DNA from: Thiohalocapsa sp963704155
Lineage (GTDB): Bacteria; Pseudomonadota; Gammaproteobacteria; Chromatiales; Chromatiaceae
Assembly (NCBI GenBank): GCA_963704155.1
Contig: CAVPHF010000039.1
Span: 124,001 to 188,000, forward strand
Reading direction: 5' to 3'
Length of the DNA: 64,000 bases
Shown: positions 9,121 to 16,984 of the stretch, piece after piece
Layout of the letters: every line of letters starts with the position of its first letter
Position numbering within the stretch: position 1 is the first letter of the stretch
Translations under genes and position numbers: made by a program
Notes under the pieces: model-generated
The model's input: the letters and a program-made list of their open reading frames with translations, nothing else
The model's database searches: none
Told to the model about the DNA's origin: nothing

Positions 9121-9900
9121 ATGATCGATAAATCGAGACTCATCACGCTTGCATCGGCAACCGCGATGACGCTCGCACTGGGACCGGCAATGGCCCAGGA
9201 GCAAGCAGCACCCGCACCAACCGCCCAATCGGCACCCGCGGCAGCCGCGCCTGTAACTGCTCCGGCGATGCCCCAGGCCGCGGCACCCGAGTCTGGAGCC
9301 GACGCCGCGCGTGCCGCGATGGAAAAGCGCTGGGCCGAGGCGATGGCCGAACGCGAGCAGCGCTGGGAGCAGATGCGCGCGCGCGCCGCCGAGCAGGGGA
9401 TGGAACTGCCGGAGACGCCACCATGGGCGCAGGGCGGCGCCATGCCCCAGATGCCGGCCGCACCCAGCATGCCCGAGGGCATGCCTATGATGCCGCAGGG
9501 CTTTGGCCAAATGACGCCAGAGGAGCGGCGGGCTATGCGCGATAAGCGCTGGGAAGAGATGCGCGCGCGCGCCGCCGAGCAGGGCATGGAACTGCCGGAG
9601 ACCCCACCCTGGGAGGCCGCCGAGCAACGCCAAAAAGAGATGATGGAGCGCTACGACAAGTATCGCGGCATCATTGAAGCGATGACCGACGAGCAGAAGG
9701 AGGCCATCTCAGCCCTGTTCGGCGGCTATCGCGGTCCTATGACTGGCCCGATGGGCGGTCAAGGTGCGGGGCCCGCCATGCACCGGGGGATGGGACGGGG
9801 CATGATGCCAGTCTATCCGCCAGCGCCCGAGATGCCGGCACCGAATGCAGCCCCGGCAGCGACACCCGCACCACAAGCGCCAGCGCAACCGTCAAGCTGA
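9121..9900 (+). CDS. Secreted Met/Pro/Ala-rich protein with a duplicated 22-residue segment
   Basis: 259 residues with a signal peptide of about 25 residues, probably cut after ALGPAMA. Then comes a Pro/Ala linker, a segment at residues 81-102 (RWEQMRARAAEQGMELPETP plus PW), a Met/Pro stretch (MPQMPAAPSMPEGMPMMPQG), and a second copy at 143-164 differing by one residue. A short helical part (MMERYDKYRGIIEAMTDEQ) and a second Gly/Met/Pro-rich tail follow. The ribosome binding site AGGAGCGACTC precedes the ATG. No known family is recognised. The Met-rich stretches could bind soft metals such as copper, which is speculation. It is probably periplasmic or outer-membrane associated. Confidence 0.75.
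   Translation: MIDKSRLITLASATAMTLALGPAMAQEQAAPAPTAQSAPAAAAPVTAPAMPQAAAPESGADAARAAMEKRWAEAMAEREQRWEQMRARAAEQGMELPETPPWAQGGAMPQMPAAPSMPEGMPMMPQGFGQMTPEERRAMRDKRWEEMRARAAEQGMELPETPPWEAAEQRQKEMMERYDKYRGIIEAMTDEQKEAISALFGGYRGPMTGPMGGQGAGPAMHRGMGRGMMPVYPPAPEMPAPNAAPAATPAPQAPAQPSS
9361..9612 (+). repeat. Intragenic direct repeat (66 bases, two copies)
   Basis: Bases 9361-9426 and 9547-9612 encode the two nearly identical 22-residue segments and differ at only a few bases. This indicates recent duplication, or gene conversion between copies, within the secreted-protein gene. Confidence 0.8.
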
Positions 9901-10134
9901 GGCTCATGCCCGCGCGCTGACAAATGCGCGAGGATCGGGGCGGCTTGGCGGCGTATCCGTCAAGCCATCTCGCCGAGGAAGGTACGGCGGACCGCCACTC
10001 TCCAGGACGGAAACCGACAAGAACAAACATTGCGCCGCACCGGCTCAAGACCGAGCGCGGACGTCGTTCGCTCGCACCCAGGTCCATAGCAGCATAGGGC
10101 CCGGGCGCACGCAGCCGCTGATGAGGAGCAGACC

Positions 10135-10713
10135 ATGCGCTTGGTACGAAATCTTCTGGCCATCATTGGCCTACTGACACTGGTGGCCGTCCTGATTGGT
10201 GCAGTCACCATCGGCCCAAGGCTTGCTGAATTCGACCCGGGCTTTCCGAAGGCGTACGCCGAGTTCGCCGAGAAGCTCTTATCCACGGGCGACCCGGGGG
10301 TCGCGATGATGTGGTCAGTCCCGGTCGACGAGGGGCTCAGCGCGGAGGAGGTGGTCGAATCGCTGAAGAGTCTTGCCACCTCCAACAATCTACTTTTTGT
10401 CGGCGAGTCGCCTTTCTACAAACAGGTGCAGGCGATCACCGGCGAAGACTATCGCTACGTGAATTTCTTGTCCTTCTGTGATGCCCAGGTCGGCAAGATG
10501 ATGCTCGAATACCGCGATCAATACAGCGGCTTCATGCCTTGCCGCATCGCCTTGGTCGAGGACAGCGCTGGAAACCTAGCCCTCTACTCGATGAATCTGG
10601 ACCTGATGATCCATGGCGGTAAAGTGCTACCGCCGGAGCTGAAGGACGGCGCGCTGCGCGTCCGCAATACCATGCGCAAGATCATGGACGGCGCCGCGGC
10701 CGGCGAATTCTGA
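10135..10713 (+). CDS. DUF302-family exported protein
   Basis: 192 residues. The N-terminal hydrophobic helix (LLAIIGLLTLVAVLIGAVTI) is a signal anchor or uncleaved signal. The body carries the DUF302 pattern: SVPVDEGLSAEEVVESLKS, then NNLLFVGESPFYKQV, ending in LALYSMNLDLMIHGG, which is the usual PCRIAL...MNLDLMIHGG signature. DUF302 proteins are beta-alpha-beta domains found beside sulfur and redox genes in phototrophic and chemotrophic sulfur bacteria; the function is not established. The ribosome binding site GAGGAGCAGACC precedes the ATG. It is a single gene, convergent with engB. Confidence 0.8.
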   Translation: MRLVRNLLAIIGLLTLVAVLIGAVTIGPRLAEFDPGFPKAYAEFAEKLLSTGDPGVAMMWSVPVDEGLSAEEVVESLKSLATSNNLLFVGESPFYKQVQAITGEDYRYVNFLSFCDAQVGKMMLEYRDQYSGFMPCRIALVEDSAGNLALYSMNLDLMIHGGKVLPPELKDGALRVRNTMRKIMDGAAAGEF

Positions 10714-10722
10714 TAATTTATC

Positions 10723-10740
10723 GGCCCAGACTACTGGGCC
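10723..10740. terminator. Hairpin between convergent DUF302 gene and engB
   Basis: GGCCCAG (10723-10729), loop ACTA, CTGGGCC (10734-10740): a perfect 7-base stem ten bases after the DUF302 stop and before the engB stop. No T run follows, so termination is inferred from position. Confidence 0.45.
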
Positions 10741-10761
10741 AGACGACTGGGCGCGGAAATT

Positions 10762-11382
10762 CTAATGCGCGCCCTCCTCCGGCAACGCCAGCCACTGCGC
10801 CAGTTGCGCCTGCGCGGCTTCCAGACCGAGCCGGCTGGTCGCCGAAAAAGACTCGACCCGCACCGGGACCGCCTGCGCTGCGGTGGCGCGGCGCACCTGA
10901 GCCAGCGTCTGCTGGATCGCCCCGCGCTTGAGCTTGTCCGCCTTGGTTAGCAGCAGGAGCATGGGTAACTGCGCCGCAGCGCCCCAGTCGAGCATCTGGC
11001 GATCAAACTCGGTCAGCGGGTGGCGGATATCCATCACCACGACGAGCCCACGCAGACAGTCGCGCTGCTGTAAGTAACGGCCCATCAGCGCCTGCCAGTC
11101 TTCCTTAACCGCCTTCGACACGCGGGCGAAACCATAGCCAGGTAGGTCGACCAGACGCCGCTCATCGTCGAGGCGAAAGAAGATCAACTGTTGGGTGCGC
11201 CCAGGCGTCTTGCTGGTCCGCGCAAGCCGATTCTGATGACAGATCGCGTTGATGGCACTGGATTTGCCTGCATTGGAACGCCCGGCAAAGGCCACCTCGA
11301 AACCGACATCGGCCGGCGTGCCGTTGAGCTGGGATGCGGCCGTTAAGAAGGCCGCGCGCTGAAAAGCGGCGTGCATCGTCAT
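10762..11382 (-). CDS. engB: Ribosome biogenesis GTP-binding protein EngB/YsxC
   Basis: 206 residues, a TRAFAC GTPase needed for large ribosomal subunit assembly. G1 is GRSNAGKSS, G2/switch I lies in SKTPGRTQQ, G3 is DLPGYGFA, G4 is TKADKL and G5 is SATSRLG; all are intact. The start at 11382 (MTMHAAF) was chosen because its ATG overlaps the moaC stop as ATGA; a longer frame from 11412 would overlap moaC by 34 bases. It is the last gene of the lpxL-like/moaC/engB transcription unit. Confidence 0.95.
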   Translation of the reverse strand: MTMHAAFQRAAFLTAASQLNGTPADVGFEVAFAGRSNAGKSSAINAICHQNRLARTSKTPGRTQQLIFFRLDDERRLVDLPGYGFARVSKAVKEDWQALMGRYLQQRDCLRGLVVVMDIRHPLTEFDRQMLDWGAAAQLPMLLLLTKADKLKRGAIQQTLAQVRRATAAQAVPVRVESFSATSRLGLEAAQAQLAQWLALPEEGAH

Positions 11383-11873
11383 GCCTGGGCCGTCGGCGCC
11401 GGGCGCCGCCAATTCCCCGAGCGCCCACCGGTCTTCTCATGCAATCCTACGCCATCGATGAGCATGTCTCGATCGACTGCCTTGCACATATCGTAGATGG
11501 TCAACAACGCGATCTGTACGCCGCATAGGGCCTCCATCTCAACGCCAGTGCGCCCGCGTGTCTCGGCCGTCACGCGGCAACGCACCGCGCTGAGCGCAGG
11601 ATCGCTCTCCAGCACGACCTCGACACGGGTCAACGCGAGAGGATGGCAGAGCGGCACCAGGTCCGCGGTACGCTTCGCGCCCATGATGCCGGCAATGCGC
11701 GCGATTCCGAGCACATCACCTTTCGCGTGGCGACCTTGATCGATCAGTGCCAGCGTGCCCGGCTGCATGCGGATGATGCCCTCGGCCACCGCGAGCCGCC
11801 GGCTCACCTGCTTCTCACCGACATCCACCATGTGTGCATGACCGGAGGCATTGAAGTGTGTCAGTTCCGACAT
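11379..11873 (-). CDS. moaC: Cyclic pyranopterin monophosphate synthase MoaC
   Basis: 164 residues. MoaC converts the MoaA product (3',8-cyclo-7,8-dihydro-GTP) to cyclic pyranopterin monophosphate in molybdenum cofactor synthesis. Diagnostic blocks are MVDVGEKQVSRRLAVAEG, ADLVPLCHPLALT, GRTGVEMEALCGV and TIYDMCKAVDR with the conserved catalytic Lys. It starts ten bases after the acyltransferase stop and overlaps engB. No other moa or moe genes are present here. Confidence 0.95.
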   Translation of the reverse strand: MSELTHFNASGHAHMVDVGEKQVSRRLAVAEGIIRMQPGTLALIDQGRHAKGDVLGIARIAGIMGAKRTADLVPLCHPLALTRVEVVLESDPALSAVRCRVTAETRGRTGVEMEALCGVQIALLTIYDMCKAVDRDMLIDGVGLHEKTGGRSGNWRRPAPTAQA

Positions 11874-11883
11874 GGCTGGCTAA

Positions 11884-12867
11884 TCACTCGGCTGTCAACT
11901 TGCGCGCGCGTGCGGCGGTTTCGATGGCGTCATAGTCGCACAGTCCTCCCGCGTACAGCTTGGGAAGTCCGTTTGGGCGCCGACGGAAGCGCCGGTAAGG
12001 CCACAAATACTGTTCCGGACAGACGGCGATGCATTGCTCGATGCCAAGGTTCAGGGCCGCGGCGGCGATGCCGTCATCGTCGCTGTCGATGCCGTCCGGC
12101 GCCGGCAGGCAATGCAGCCGAAAGCCGCCGGCTGCGGGCAGACGCTGCGCGAACATGAAGATGACCCGCGCCCCGCTCTTACGGGCAAGCCGGTTGACCA
12201 GCACCATGGTCCAAGCCGGCATACCGAACAACGGCGCAAAGGCGGCGCCCTTGTCGGCGCGCGGCTCTTGGTCCGGCAGGATACCGGCGTACTCACCCTT
12301 CGCCAGCCCCTGAACCAGGGCGCGAATGCCACGCGCGGTAATCGGCGCCAAGGTCGCGCCGCTGCGCCTGCGGGCGTCGACGATGAGATCGTCCAGGTAT
12401 TTCTGGGGCTTATAGAAGATCGTCGTCGGCCCTTGCGCCGCCAAGTGCAGGCCGGCCAGCTCCCAGGCGCCGATGTGAGGCGATAGCACGATCAAGCCCT
12501 CGCCGGCACGCAGTTCGAGCAGTTCGCCCCCACGCACTTCGCGGATCAGACCCAACACCTCGTCCGGCGGACGCAGCCAGATGCGCGCGAGCTCCAGATA
12601 GGTCTTTCCGAACTCCTGCAGACAGCGATCGCGCAATCGGATCTTTTCCTTCGCGGACAGCAGCGGGAAGCAAAGCGAAATATTGATCAGGGCATTGCGA
12701 CGTTGGCGGTTGGGAAAGAGAATCACGATCCAGCCGACCAGCAGCCCGATCCAATGCAGCAGCCGCAGCGGTAACCGCGAAAGCATGTGTAACAGCGTAC
12801 GGATGGCCCGCTCCTGCCGACCCTTCACGCCGCTGTGCGGCGGCGCAGGAGCCCTCGGGCTTGGCAT
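11884..12867 (-). CDS. Lysophospholipid/Kdo-lipid acyltransferase (LpxL/HtrB family)
   Basis: About 327 residues. One membrane helix near the N terminus (LRLLHWIGLLVGWIVILF) is followed by the H-x4-D/E acyltransferase motif as HIGAWE, then KPQKYLDDLI, GILPDQEPR and EQYLWPYRRFRRRP, all typical of LpxL/LpxM enzymes that add secondary acyl chains to lipid A at the inner membrane. The start at 12867 (MPSPRAPAPP) has a GGTGAG upstream; a shorter start at 12786 has none. Which lipid A chain it adds, or whether it acylates another lipid, cannot be decided. First gene of the unit leading to moaC and engB. Confidence 0.85.
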   Translation of the reverse strand: MPSPRAPAPPHSGVKGRQERAIRTLLHMLSRLPLRLLHWIGLLVGWIVILFPNRQRRNALINISLCFPLLSAKEKIRLRDRCLQEFGKTYLELARIWLRPPDEVLGLIREVRGGELLELRAGEGLIVLSPHIGAWELAGLHLAAQGPTTIFYKPQKYLDDLIVDARRRSGATLAPITARGIRALVQGLAKGEYAGILPDQEPRADKGAAFAPLFGMPAWTMVLVNRLARKSGARVIFMFAQRLPAAGGFRLHCLPAPDGIDSDDDGIAAAALNLGIEQCIAVCPEQYLWPYRRFRRRPNGLPKLYAGGLCDYDAIETAARARKLTAE

Positions 12868-13042
12868 CGATTCACTCACCGGCAAACGCGAAACAGCCTG
12901 CGACCCAAAGCGCACGATCGGTGCATAGGGGCTGTGCCTCAGTCGTCCCTGTCGGCTGTTGGAGCACCCGATTATACTCAGCACCAGCCGGCGACAGACT
13001 GATCAGTCGGCGCATCACCACCAGAGCCAAAGGTACGAATAC

Positions 13043-13471
13043 GTGAGCAACCCACATCCAAAGGGTCTGACCCCTCATGAGGCATTGCAGCTGGTCGAGG
13101 ACAATCCCCAGGCGGTCCTGGTCGACATCCGCTCGACCATGGAGTACCTGTTCGTCGGCCACCCGAAGGGATCGGTGCACGTCCCTTGGATCGACGAACC
13201 GGACTGGGTCGTCAACCCAGAGTTCGTCACGGAAATTCGCAAGCTGCTGCTGGGCGGCGCCGTCTGCTCGCCGGACGGCCCATGCGCGCCCGTGGTGCTG
13301 ATCTGCCGCAGCGGTAAGCGCTCGCTCGAGGCCGGCAGGACGCTGCTGGAGAACGGTTTCAGGAATGTCTACCATGTGGACGAGGGTTTCGAGGGCGAGT
13401 TGGACGGCGACCACCATCGCAGCACGTCCGGGGGTTGGCGCTTCCACAACTTGCCCTGGGAGCAATGCTAA
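13043..13471 (+). CDS. Rhodanese-like sulfurtransferase
   Basis: 142 residues from a GTG start. It is a single rhodanese domain with LVDIRSTMEYLFVGHPKGSV at the start and active-site loop ICRSGKRS carrying the persulfide-forming Cys, then HVDEGFEGELD. Single-domain rhodaneses move sulfane sulfur between carriers. The extra segment GGAVCSPDGPCAP before the active site adds two Cys. An in-frame start further up at 12959 would run into the divergent acyltransferase promoter and is less likely. No periplasmic signal is visible, so it should be cytosolic. Confidence 0.85.
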   Translation: MSNPHPKGLTPHEALQLVEDNPQAVLVDIRSTMEYLFVGHPKGSVHVPWIDEPDWVVNPEFVTEIRKLLLGGAVCSPDGPCAPVVLICRSGKRSLEAGRTLLENGFRNVYHVDEGFEGELDGDHHRSTSGGWRFHNLPWEQC

Positions 13472-13559
13472 GGCTCAAAACAGGCCGTCGCGCTGTCGCC
13501 GCGGACCGGCGGCCGCGGCGCCCTGCGACATCGAGCGAACCCTGGTCCCGGAAGCCTTA

Positions 13560-13718
13560 AGGTGATTGCCGGAAAATCTCGTACCAGATGACGCCGGATT
13601 GAGGTTCGCCTTCAAGGAGCACCGGCAGGAGCATAGCCGAGCTATGTGACTGGCGGTGCGACACGGAAGGCGGGCGTCAAGACAAGTCAGCTGGTATGAG
13701 ATTTGACAGAAATCGCCT
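13560..13718. repeat. Nested palindromic element (MITE/BIME-like)
   Basis: This 159-base stretch folds back on itself. The outer arms AGGTGATT (13560) and AATCGCCT (to 13718) pair, as do CTCGTACCAG and CTGGTATGAG with one mismatch. The inner arms are GACGCC/GGCGTC, CGCCTTC/GAAGGCG, GCACCG/CGGTGC and CATAGC/GCTATG around a three-base loop at 13638-13640. The two terminal 33-base arms match at 26 positions. There is no coding frame. The right arm contains the TAG stop of iscR. A collapsed copy of the two ends is at 47397-47418. Confidence 0.75.
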
Positions 13719-14217
13719 AAGTTCGGGCGCCGGCGCCGATCTGCCTGCGCGGCGCGATCTGCACCTCCGGCGGCAGCTCGCCGCGCTTCCCGTCGCATGC
13801 GGCACCACCGCGGTCCGGGCGGCGGTCGACCAAATCTTGGAGACTTATCCGATTAAGGTAACCGTGGATGCGGTCGCTCAGGTCCATCCAAAGGTCATGA
13901 GTGAGGCACGGACCAGAGTCCTTGCAGTTGCCCTCTCCCCCGCAGCGCGTGGTGTCGATGTGTTCGTCCACGGCCGTGATCACCTCGGCAACGTAAATGG
14001 TCGAGGCATCCCGCGCCAGATGATAGCCGCCGCCCGGACCACGCACACTCGAGACAAGCGCACGCTTGCGCAACTTCGAGAACAATTGCTCGAGGTAAGA
14101 CAGCGAGATGCCTTGCCGGTCGGCAATGTCGGCCAGCGAGATCGGCCCCCGGCCCTGATGGATAGCCAAATCGAGTACTGCTGTCACCGCGTAGCGGCCT
14201 TTGGTCGTGAGTCGCAT
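13717..14217 (-). CDS. iscR: Iron-sulfur cluster assembly regulator IscR
   Basis: 166 residues, Rrf2 family. The winged helix-turn-helix spans residues 1-65 (MRLTTKGRYAVTAVLDLA, then ISLSYLEQLFSKLRK, GPGGGYHLAR). The [2Fe-2S] ligands C92, C98, C104 and H107 fall at the same positions as in E. coli IscR, which fixes the start at 14217. The holo form should repress its own gene. It is downstream of cysE and trmJ as in related bacteria, but iscS, iscU and iscA do not follow. The stop codon lies within the arm of a palindromic element, and the C-terminal tail (IAPRRQIGAGART) is unlike typical IscR tails. Confidence 0.93.
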   Translation of the reverse strand: MRLTTKGRYAVTAVLDLAIHQGRGPISLADIADRQGISLSYLEQLFSKLRKRALVSSVRGPGGGYHLARDASTIYVAEVITAVDEHIDTTRCGGEGNCKDSGPCLTHDLWMDLSDRIHGYLNRISLQDLVDRRPDRGGAACDGKRGELPPEVQIAPRRQIGAGART

Positions 14218-14240
14218 GGCTGAAGATACTCCCAGCAAGC

Positions 14241-14252
14241 CCCCTTAAGGGG
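14241..14252. repeat. Palindrome CCCCTTAAGGGG in the iscR leader
   Basis: A perfect 12-base palindrome 24 bases upstream of the iscR start codon, at about the predicted transcription start. It could be an operator or a small hairpin in the mRNA leader; nothing in the sequence decides which. Confidence 0.4.
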
Positions 14253-14255
14253 CGA

Positions 14256-14284
14256 ATGCTACGATACCTGACTTAGACCATCAA
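14256..14284 (-). promoter_or_regulatory. Candidate iscR promoter
   Basis: On the minus strand TTGATG (14284-14279) and TAGCAT (14261-14256) are separated by exactly 17 bases, a fair sigma-70 pair upstream of iscR. The IscR-like operator covers the -35 box and most of the spacer, as expected for autorepression. Confidence 0.5.
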
Positions 14285-14288
14285 TTTT
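14264..14288 (-). promoter_or_regulatory. Candidate type 1 IscR operator
   Basis: Read on the minus strand, the right half is AGTCAGGTAT, a perfect match to the type 1 half-site AGTCRRSTAT, and the left half is degenerate. By eye 19 of 25 positions agree with the E. coli type 1 consensus. Its location over the iscR promoter supports [2Fe-2S]-IscR autoregulation. Confidence 0.55.
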
Positions 14289-14341
14289 TTATGGCTAATC
14301 GGTAAGGGCGAACGAACCGGGTCCTGACCGGCTGACGTTGT

Positions 14342-15154
14342 TCAGACCGACTGCGTCTTCTCGGCGGCCGTTGTCGGTTCGTCGGCCGCATCATCGACCG
14401 CGGGCAGCGCCGGATCGATGCCACAGTCGTCGAGGTCGTTCAGATGCTCGAAGTGGCGGGTGATGCCGTGCTCCTCCAGCGCCCGCGACATGGCCTCCAT
14501 GCGGCGATCCATGACGTGGATGTGATCGAGCATGCGGTTGATCGCGTTGGCCACGGGATCCGGGGCATCACGCACGGCACCATAGGCGTCGAAGCCAATG
14601 CGCTTGGCGGTGTCAGCCCTGCGCCGCATGGCCGCATCGGCGCTGCGCTCGATCACCCGGCCTGGCACGCCAACCACGGTGCCGCCGGGCGGCACGGCGC
14701 TGACGACCACGGCATTCGACCCGATGCGCGCACCATCGCCGATCTCGATCGGACCCAGCACCTTGGCGCCAGCACCAACAACCACGTCTCTGCCCAAGGT
14801 CGGGTGGCGCTTGCCCTTCTGCCACGTGGTGCCGCCGAGCGTCACACCATGGTAGAGCGTGCAATCCTCGCCGATGACGGCGGTTTCGCCAATGACGACG
14901 CCCATACCGTGGTCGATGAAGAACCGGCGCCCGATCTGCGCACCCGGATGAATCTCGATGCCCGTCAGCAGCCGTGCCAGGTTCGATAGCACACGCGCCG
15001 GCCACTTCAGACCGCGACGCCACAATGCATGACTGGCACGGTGCGCCATCACCGCGTGCAGACCAGGGTAAGTGGTGAGAATCTCGAACGCGTTGCGGGC
15101 GGCCGGATCGCGGTCGAATACGCTGCTGATGTCTTCCCTCAGCCGATCGAACAT
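14342..15154 (-). CDS. cysE: Serine O-acetyltransferase CysE
   Basis: 270 residues. CysE makes O-acetylserine from serine and acetyl-CoA, the first committed step of cysteine synthesis. The left-handed beta-helix hexapeptide repeats are clear (TGIEIHPGAQIGRRFFIDHG, then VVIGETAVIGEDCTLYHGVT, GARIGSNAVVV), with the GGTTWQKGKRHP active-site loop. The long acidic tail after about residue 190, with MLDHIHVMDRRMEAM, is the NifP/CysE long form. It lies 23 bases after trmJ and 124 bases before iscR. In this genome cysteine supply and iron-sulfur regulation are therefore linked by position. Confidence 0.93.
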   Translation of the reverse strand: MFDRLREDISSVFDRDPAARNAFEILTTYPGLHAVMAHRASHALWRRGLKWPARVLSNLARLLTGIEIHPGAQIGRRFFIDHGMGVVIGETAVIGEDCTLYHGVTLGGTTWQKGKRHPTLGRDVVVGAGAKVLGPIEIGDGARIGSNAVVVSAVPPGGTVVGVPGRVIERSADAAMRRRADTAKRIGFDAYGAVRDAPDPVANAINRMLDHIHVMDRRMEAMSRALEEHGITRHFEHLNDLDDCGIDPALPAVDDAADEPTTAAEKTQSV

Positions 15155-15177
15155 TCTAGTCTCCAGTGTCTTGTCGG

Positions 15178-16005
15178 TCAGCGCGTGAAGCGGTCTGGTC
15201 GCTTGCGTCCCTGCGCAGCCGACAGGATACCGCGCAGGATATTGAGTTCAGTGCGGCTCGGACGGGCACGATTGAACAGCCTGCGCAGCCTACGCAGCAA
15301 TTTCTTGGACTGCTCCGGGTCGGCGAATCCAATCGCAGTGAGCGTTTGCGCAAGATGCGCGTGGAAGCCGTCCATCTCGTCGGCGCTAGCCGGTTGTACT
15401 TCATCGGCAAAGCGATGATCGGCCGTGTTCGCGGCAACCTCTGCGCTCCCGACCGTCGTCGCAGACTGCGCCAGCCAGCTGCGCCGGATCTCGTACGCAA
15501 ACAACTGCGCCGCCGCGGCGATGTTGAGCGAGCTGAAGTCGGGGTCAGACTCGATATGCGCCAGATAATGACAGTGCCCGAGTTCATCGTTCGTCAGGCC
15601 CGAGCTCTCGCGCCCCAACACTAGGGCCGCTTCGCCGACGCAAGCCTCTTCGAGCAATCGGCGCCCGCATTCGGCCGGATCGATCTGCGGCCACGCGACA
15701 CTGCGCAGCCGTGCGCTCGAGCCGACCACCAGCCGGCACCCGGTCAGGGCACTCGGCAGGTCGTCGTGCACGCCGGCGGCCGCGAGCAGATCATCGGCAC
15801 CGGATGCCCGGGCTACCGCATCGGCATCCGGGAATCGCTTCGGGCGGACCAGCTCGATACGCGCTAGACCCATGTTCTTCATCGCCCGTGCAACCGCGCC
15901 GATGTTGCCGCTGAGGCTGGTCTCGACCAGCACGAAACGGATACGCGTCAACTGCGCGCGGCGGTCGGTCTCGGGGAAATCGGCGAATTGCGGAATCTTG
16001 TACAT
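15178..16005 (-). CDS. trmJ: tRNA (cytidine/uridine-2'-O-)-methyltransferase TrmJ
   Basis: 275 residues, SPOUT superfamily; it 2'-O-methylates position 32 of several tRNAs using S-adenosylmethionine. Seen are IRFVLVETSLSGNIGAVARA (motif 1, catalytic Arg region), NMGLARIELVRPKRFPD, and the knot motifs ALVLGRESSGLTNDEL and SLNIAAAAQLFAYEIRR. The C-terminal helical extension (LRRLRRLFNRARPSRTELNI) is typical of TrmJ. It is divergent from suhB across 140 bases, an arrangement common in gammaproteobacteria. Confidence 0.93.
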   Translation of the reverse strand: MYKIPQFADFPETDRRAQLTRIRFVLVETSLSGNIGAVARAMKNMGLARIELVRPKRFPDADAVARASGADDLLAAAGVHDDLPSALTGCRLVVGSSARLRSVAWPQIDPAECGRRLLEEACVGEAALVLGRESSGLTNDELGHCHYLAHIESDPDFSSLNIAAAAQLFAYEIRRSWLAQSATTVGSAEVAANTADHRFADEVQPASADEMDGFHAHLAQTLTAIGFADPEQSKKLLRRLRRLFNRARPSRTELNILRGILSAAQGRKRPDRFTR

Positions 16006-16145
16006 GGCAACATCAGTTCTTCAGATTGCAGGCGCATTGTCAATGATGATGACACGCTGGAAACGCCGGTCGCTTGAGCAATGGCGGCCGACTGACGCCG
16101 CGAATCGCCCTTTCACAGCCCCAGCGCTTGGAGTATTGTTGCCGC

Positions 16146-16943
16146 ATGTCAGGGATCTTGAACATCGCCGTGCGCGCCGCGCGGGCCGCCGGGCGCGTTA
16201 CCATGCGTTACTTCGACCGCGTCGACACCATCAAGGTCAGCAGCAAGAGCCGCAACGACTTCGTCACCGACGTCGACCGCGCGGCCGAGGTGGCCATCAT
16301 CCAAGAGCTGCGCGGCAAGTTCCCGAGCCATGCCATCCTGGCAGAGGAGAGCGGCGCGCACGGCGGCAACGAGTTCGAGTGGATCATCGACCCGCTCGAC
16401 GGCACGACCAATTACCTGCACGGCTTCCCACAATGGTCGATCTCGATCGGACTGCGCGTTCGCGGACGCATGGAGGCCGGGGTCGTCTACGACCCGCTGC
16501 ACGAAGAACTATTCACTGCCGAGCGCGGCGCCGCCGCGCAGCTCAACGACCGCAAGATCCGCGTCAGCAGTCGCCGAGGACTCGAAGGCGCACTGATCGG
16601 CACCGGCATCCCCTTCCGCGAGCAGCACCAGCTCGACGCCTACCTCGCCATGCTGCGTGCAATGCTTGAGGACACCGCCGGCATCCGCCGCCCCGGCTCC
16701 GCCGCGTTGGACTTTGCCTATGTTGCCGCGGGCCGGCTGGACGGCTTCTGGGAACTCAACCTGTCGCCATGGGACTTCGCTGCCGGCGCGCTACTGGTGG
16801 CCGAGGCCGGCGGCACGGTCACCGATCTTGCCGGCGGCGACGGCTTCTTCGACAGCTGCAATGTCGTCGCGGGCGGGCTCAAGGTGCATGCAGCGATGCT
16901 GGAGCGGCTGCGCCCCTTTACCGGCCCGACGCTGCCGGCCTAG
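16146..16943 (+). CDS. suhB: Inositol-1-monophosphatase SuhB
   Basis: 265 residues. Metal-dependent phosphatase; SuhB is also part of the rRNA transcription antitermination complex in E. coli. Metal-site motifs are AEES near 67, IDPLDGTTNYLHGFPQWSIS (motif A), and SPWDFAAGALLVAEAGG (motif B). The start MSGILNIAVRAARAAG at 16146 matches the family; an upstream in-frame ATG at 16074 would add 24 unlikely residues. It is followed 41 bases later by the ParA-like gene in the same direction. Confidence 0.93.
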   Translation: MSGILNIAVRAARAAGRVTMRYFDRVDTIKVSSKSRNDFVTDVDRAAEVAIIQELRGKFPSHAILAEESGAHGGNEFEWIIDPLDGTTNYLHGFPQWSISIGLRVRGRMEAGVVYDPLHEELFTAERGAAAQLNDRKIRVSSRRGLEGALIGTGIPFREQHQLDAYLAMLRAMLEDTAGIRRPGSAALDFAYVAAGRLDGFWELNLSPWDFAAGALLVAEAGGTVTDLAGGDGFFDSCNVVAGGLKVHAAMLERLRPFTGPTLPA

Positions 16944-16984
16944 CCTTGCGCCAGAGCACGGCCACAGAGAGTGACGCTTAGCGC

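Noticed and set aside
9361..9612. CRISPR-like repeat in the secreted-protein gene
   Set aside because: Only two copies of 66 bases, in frame and coding; no array or cas genes.
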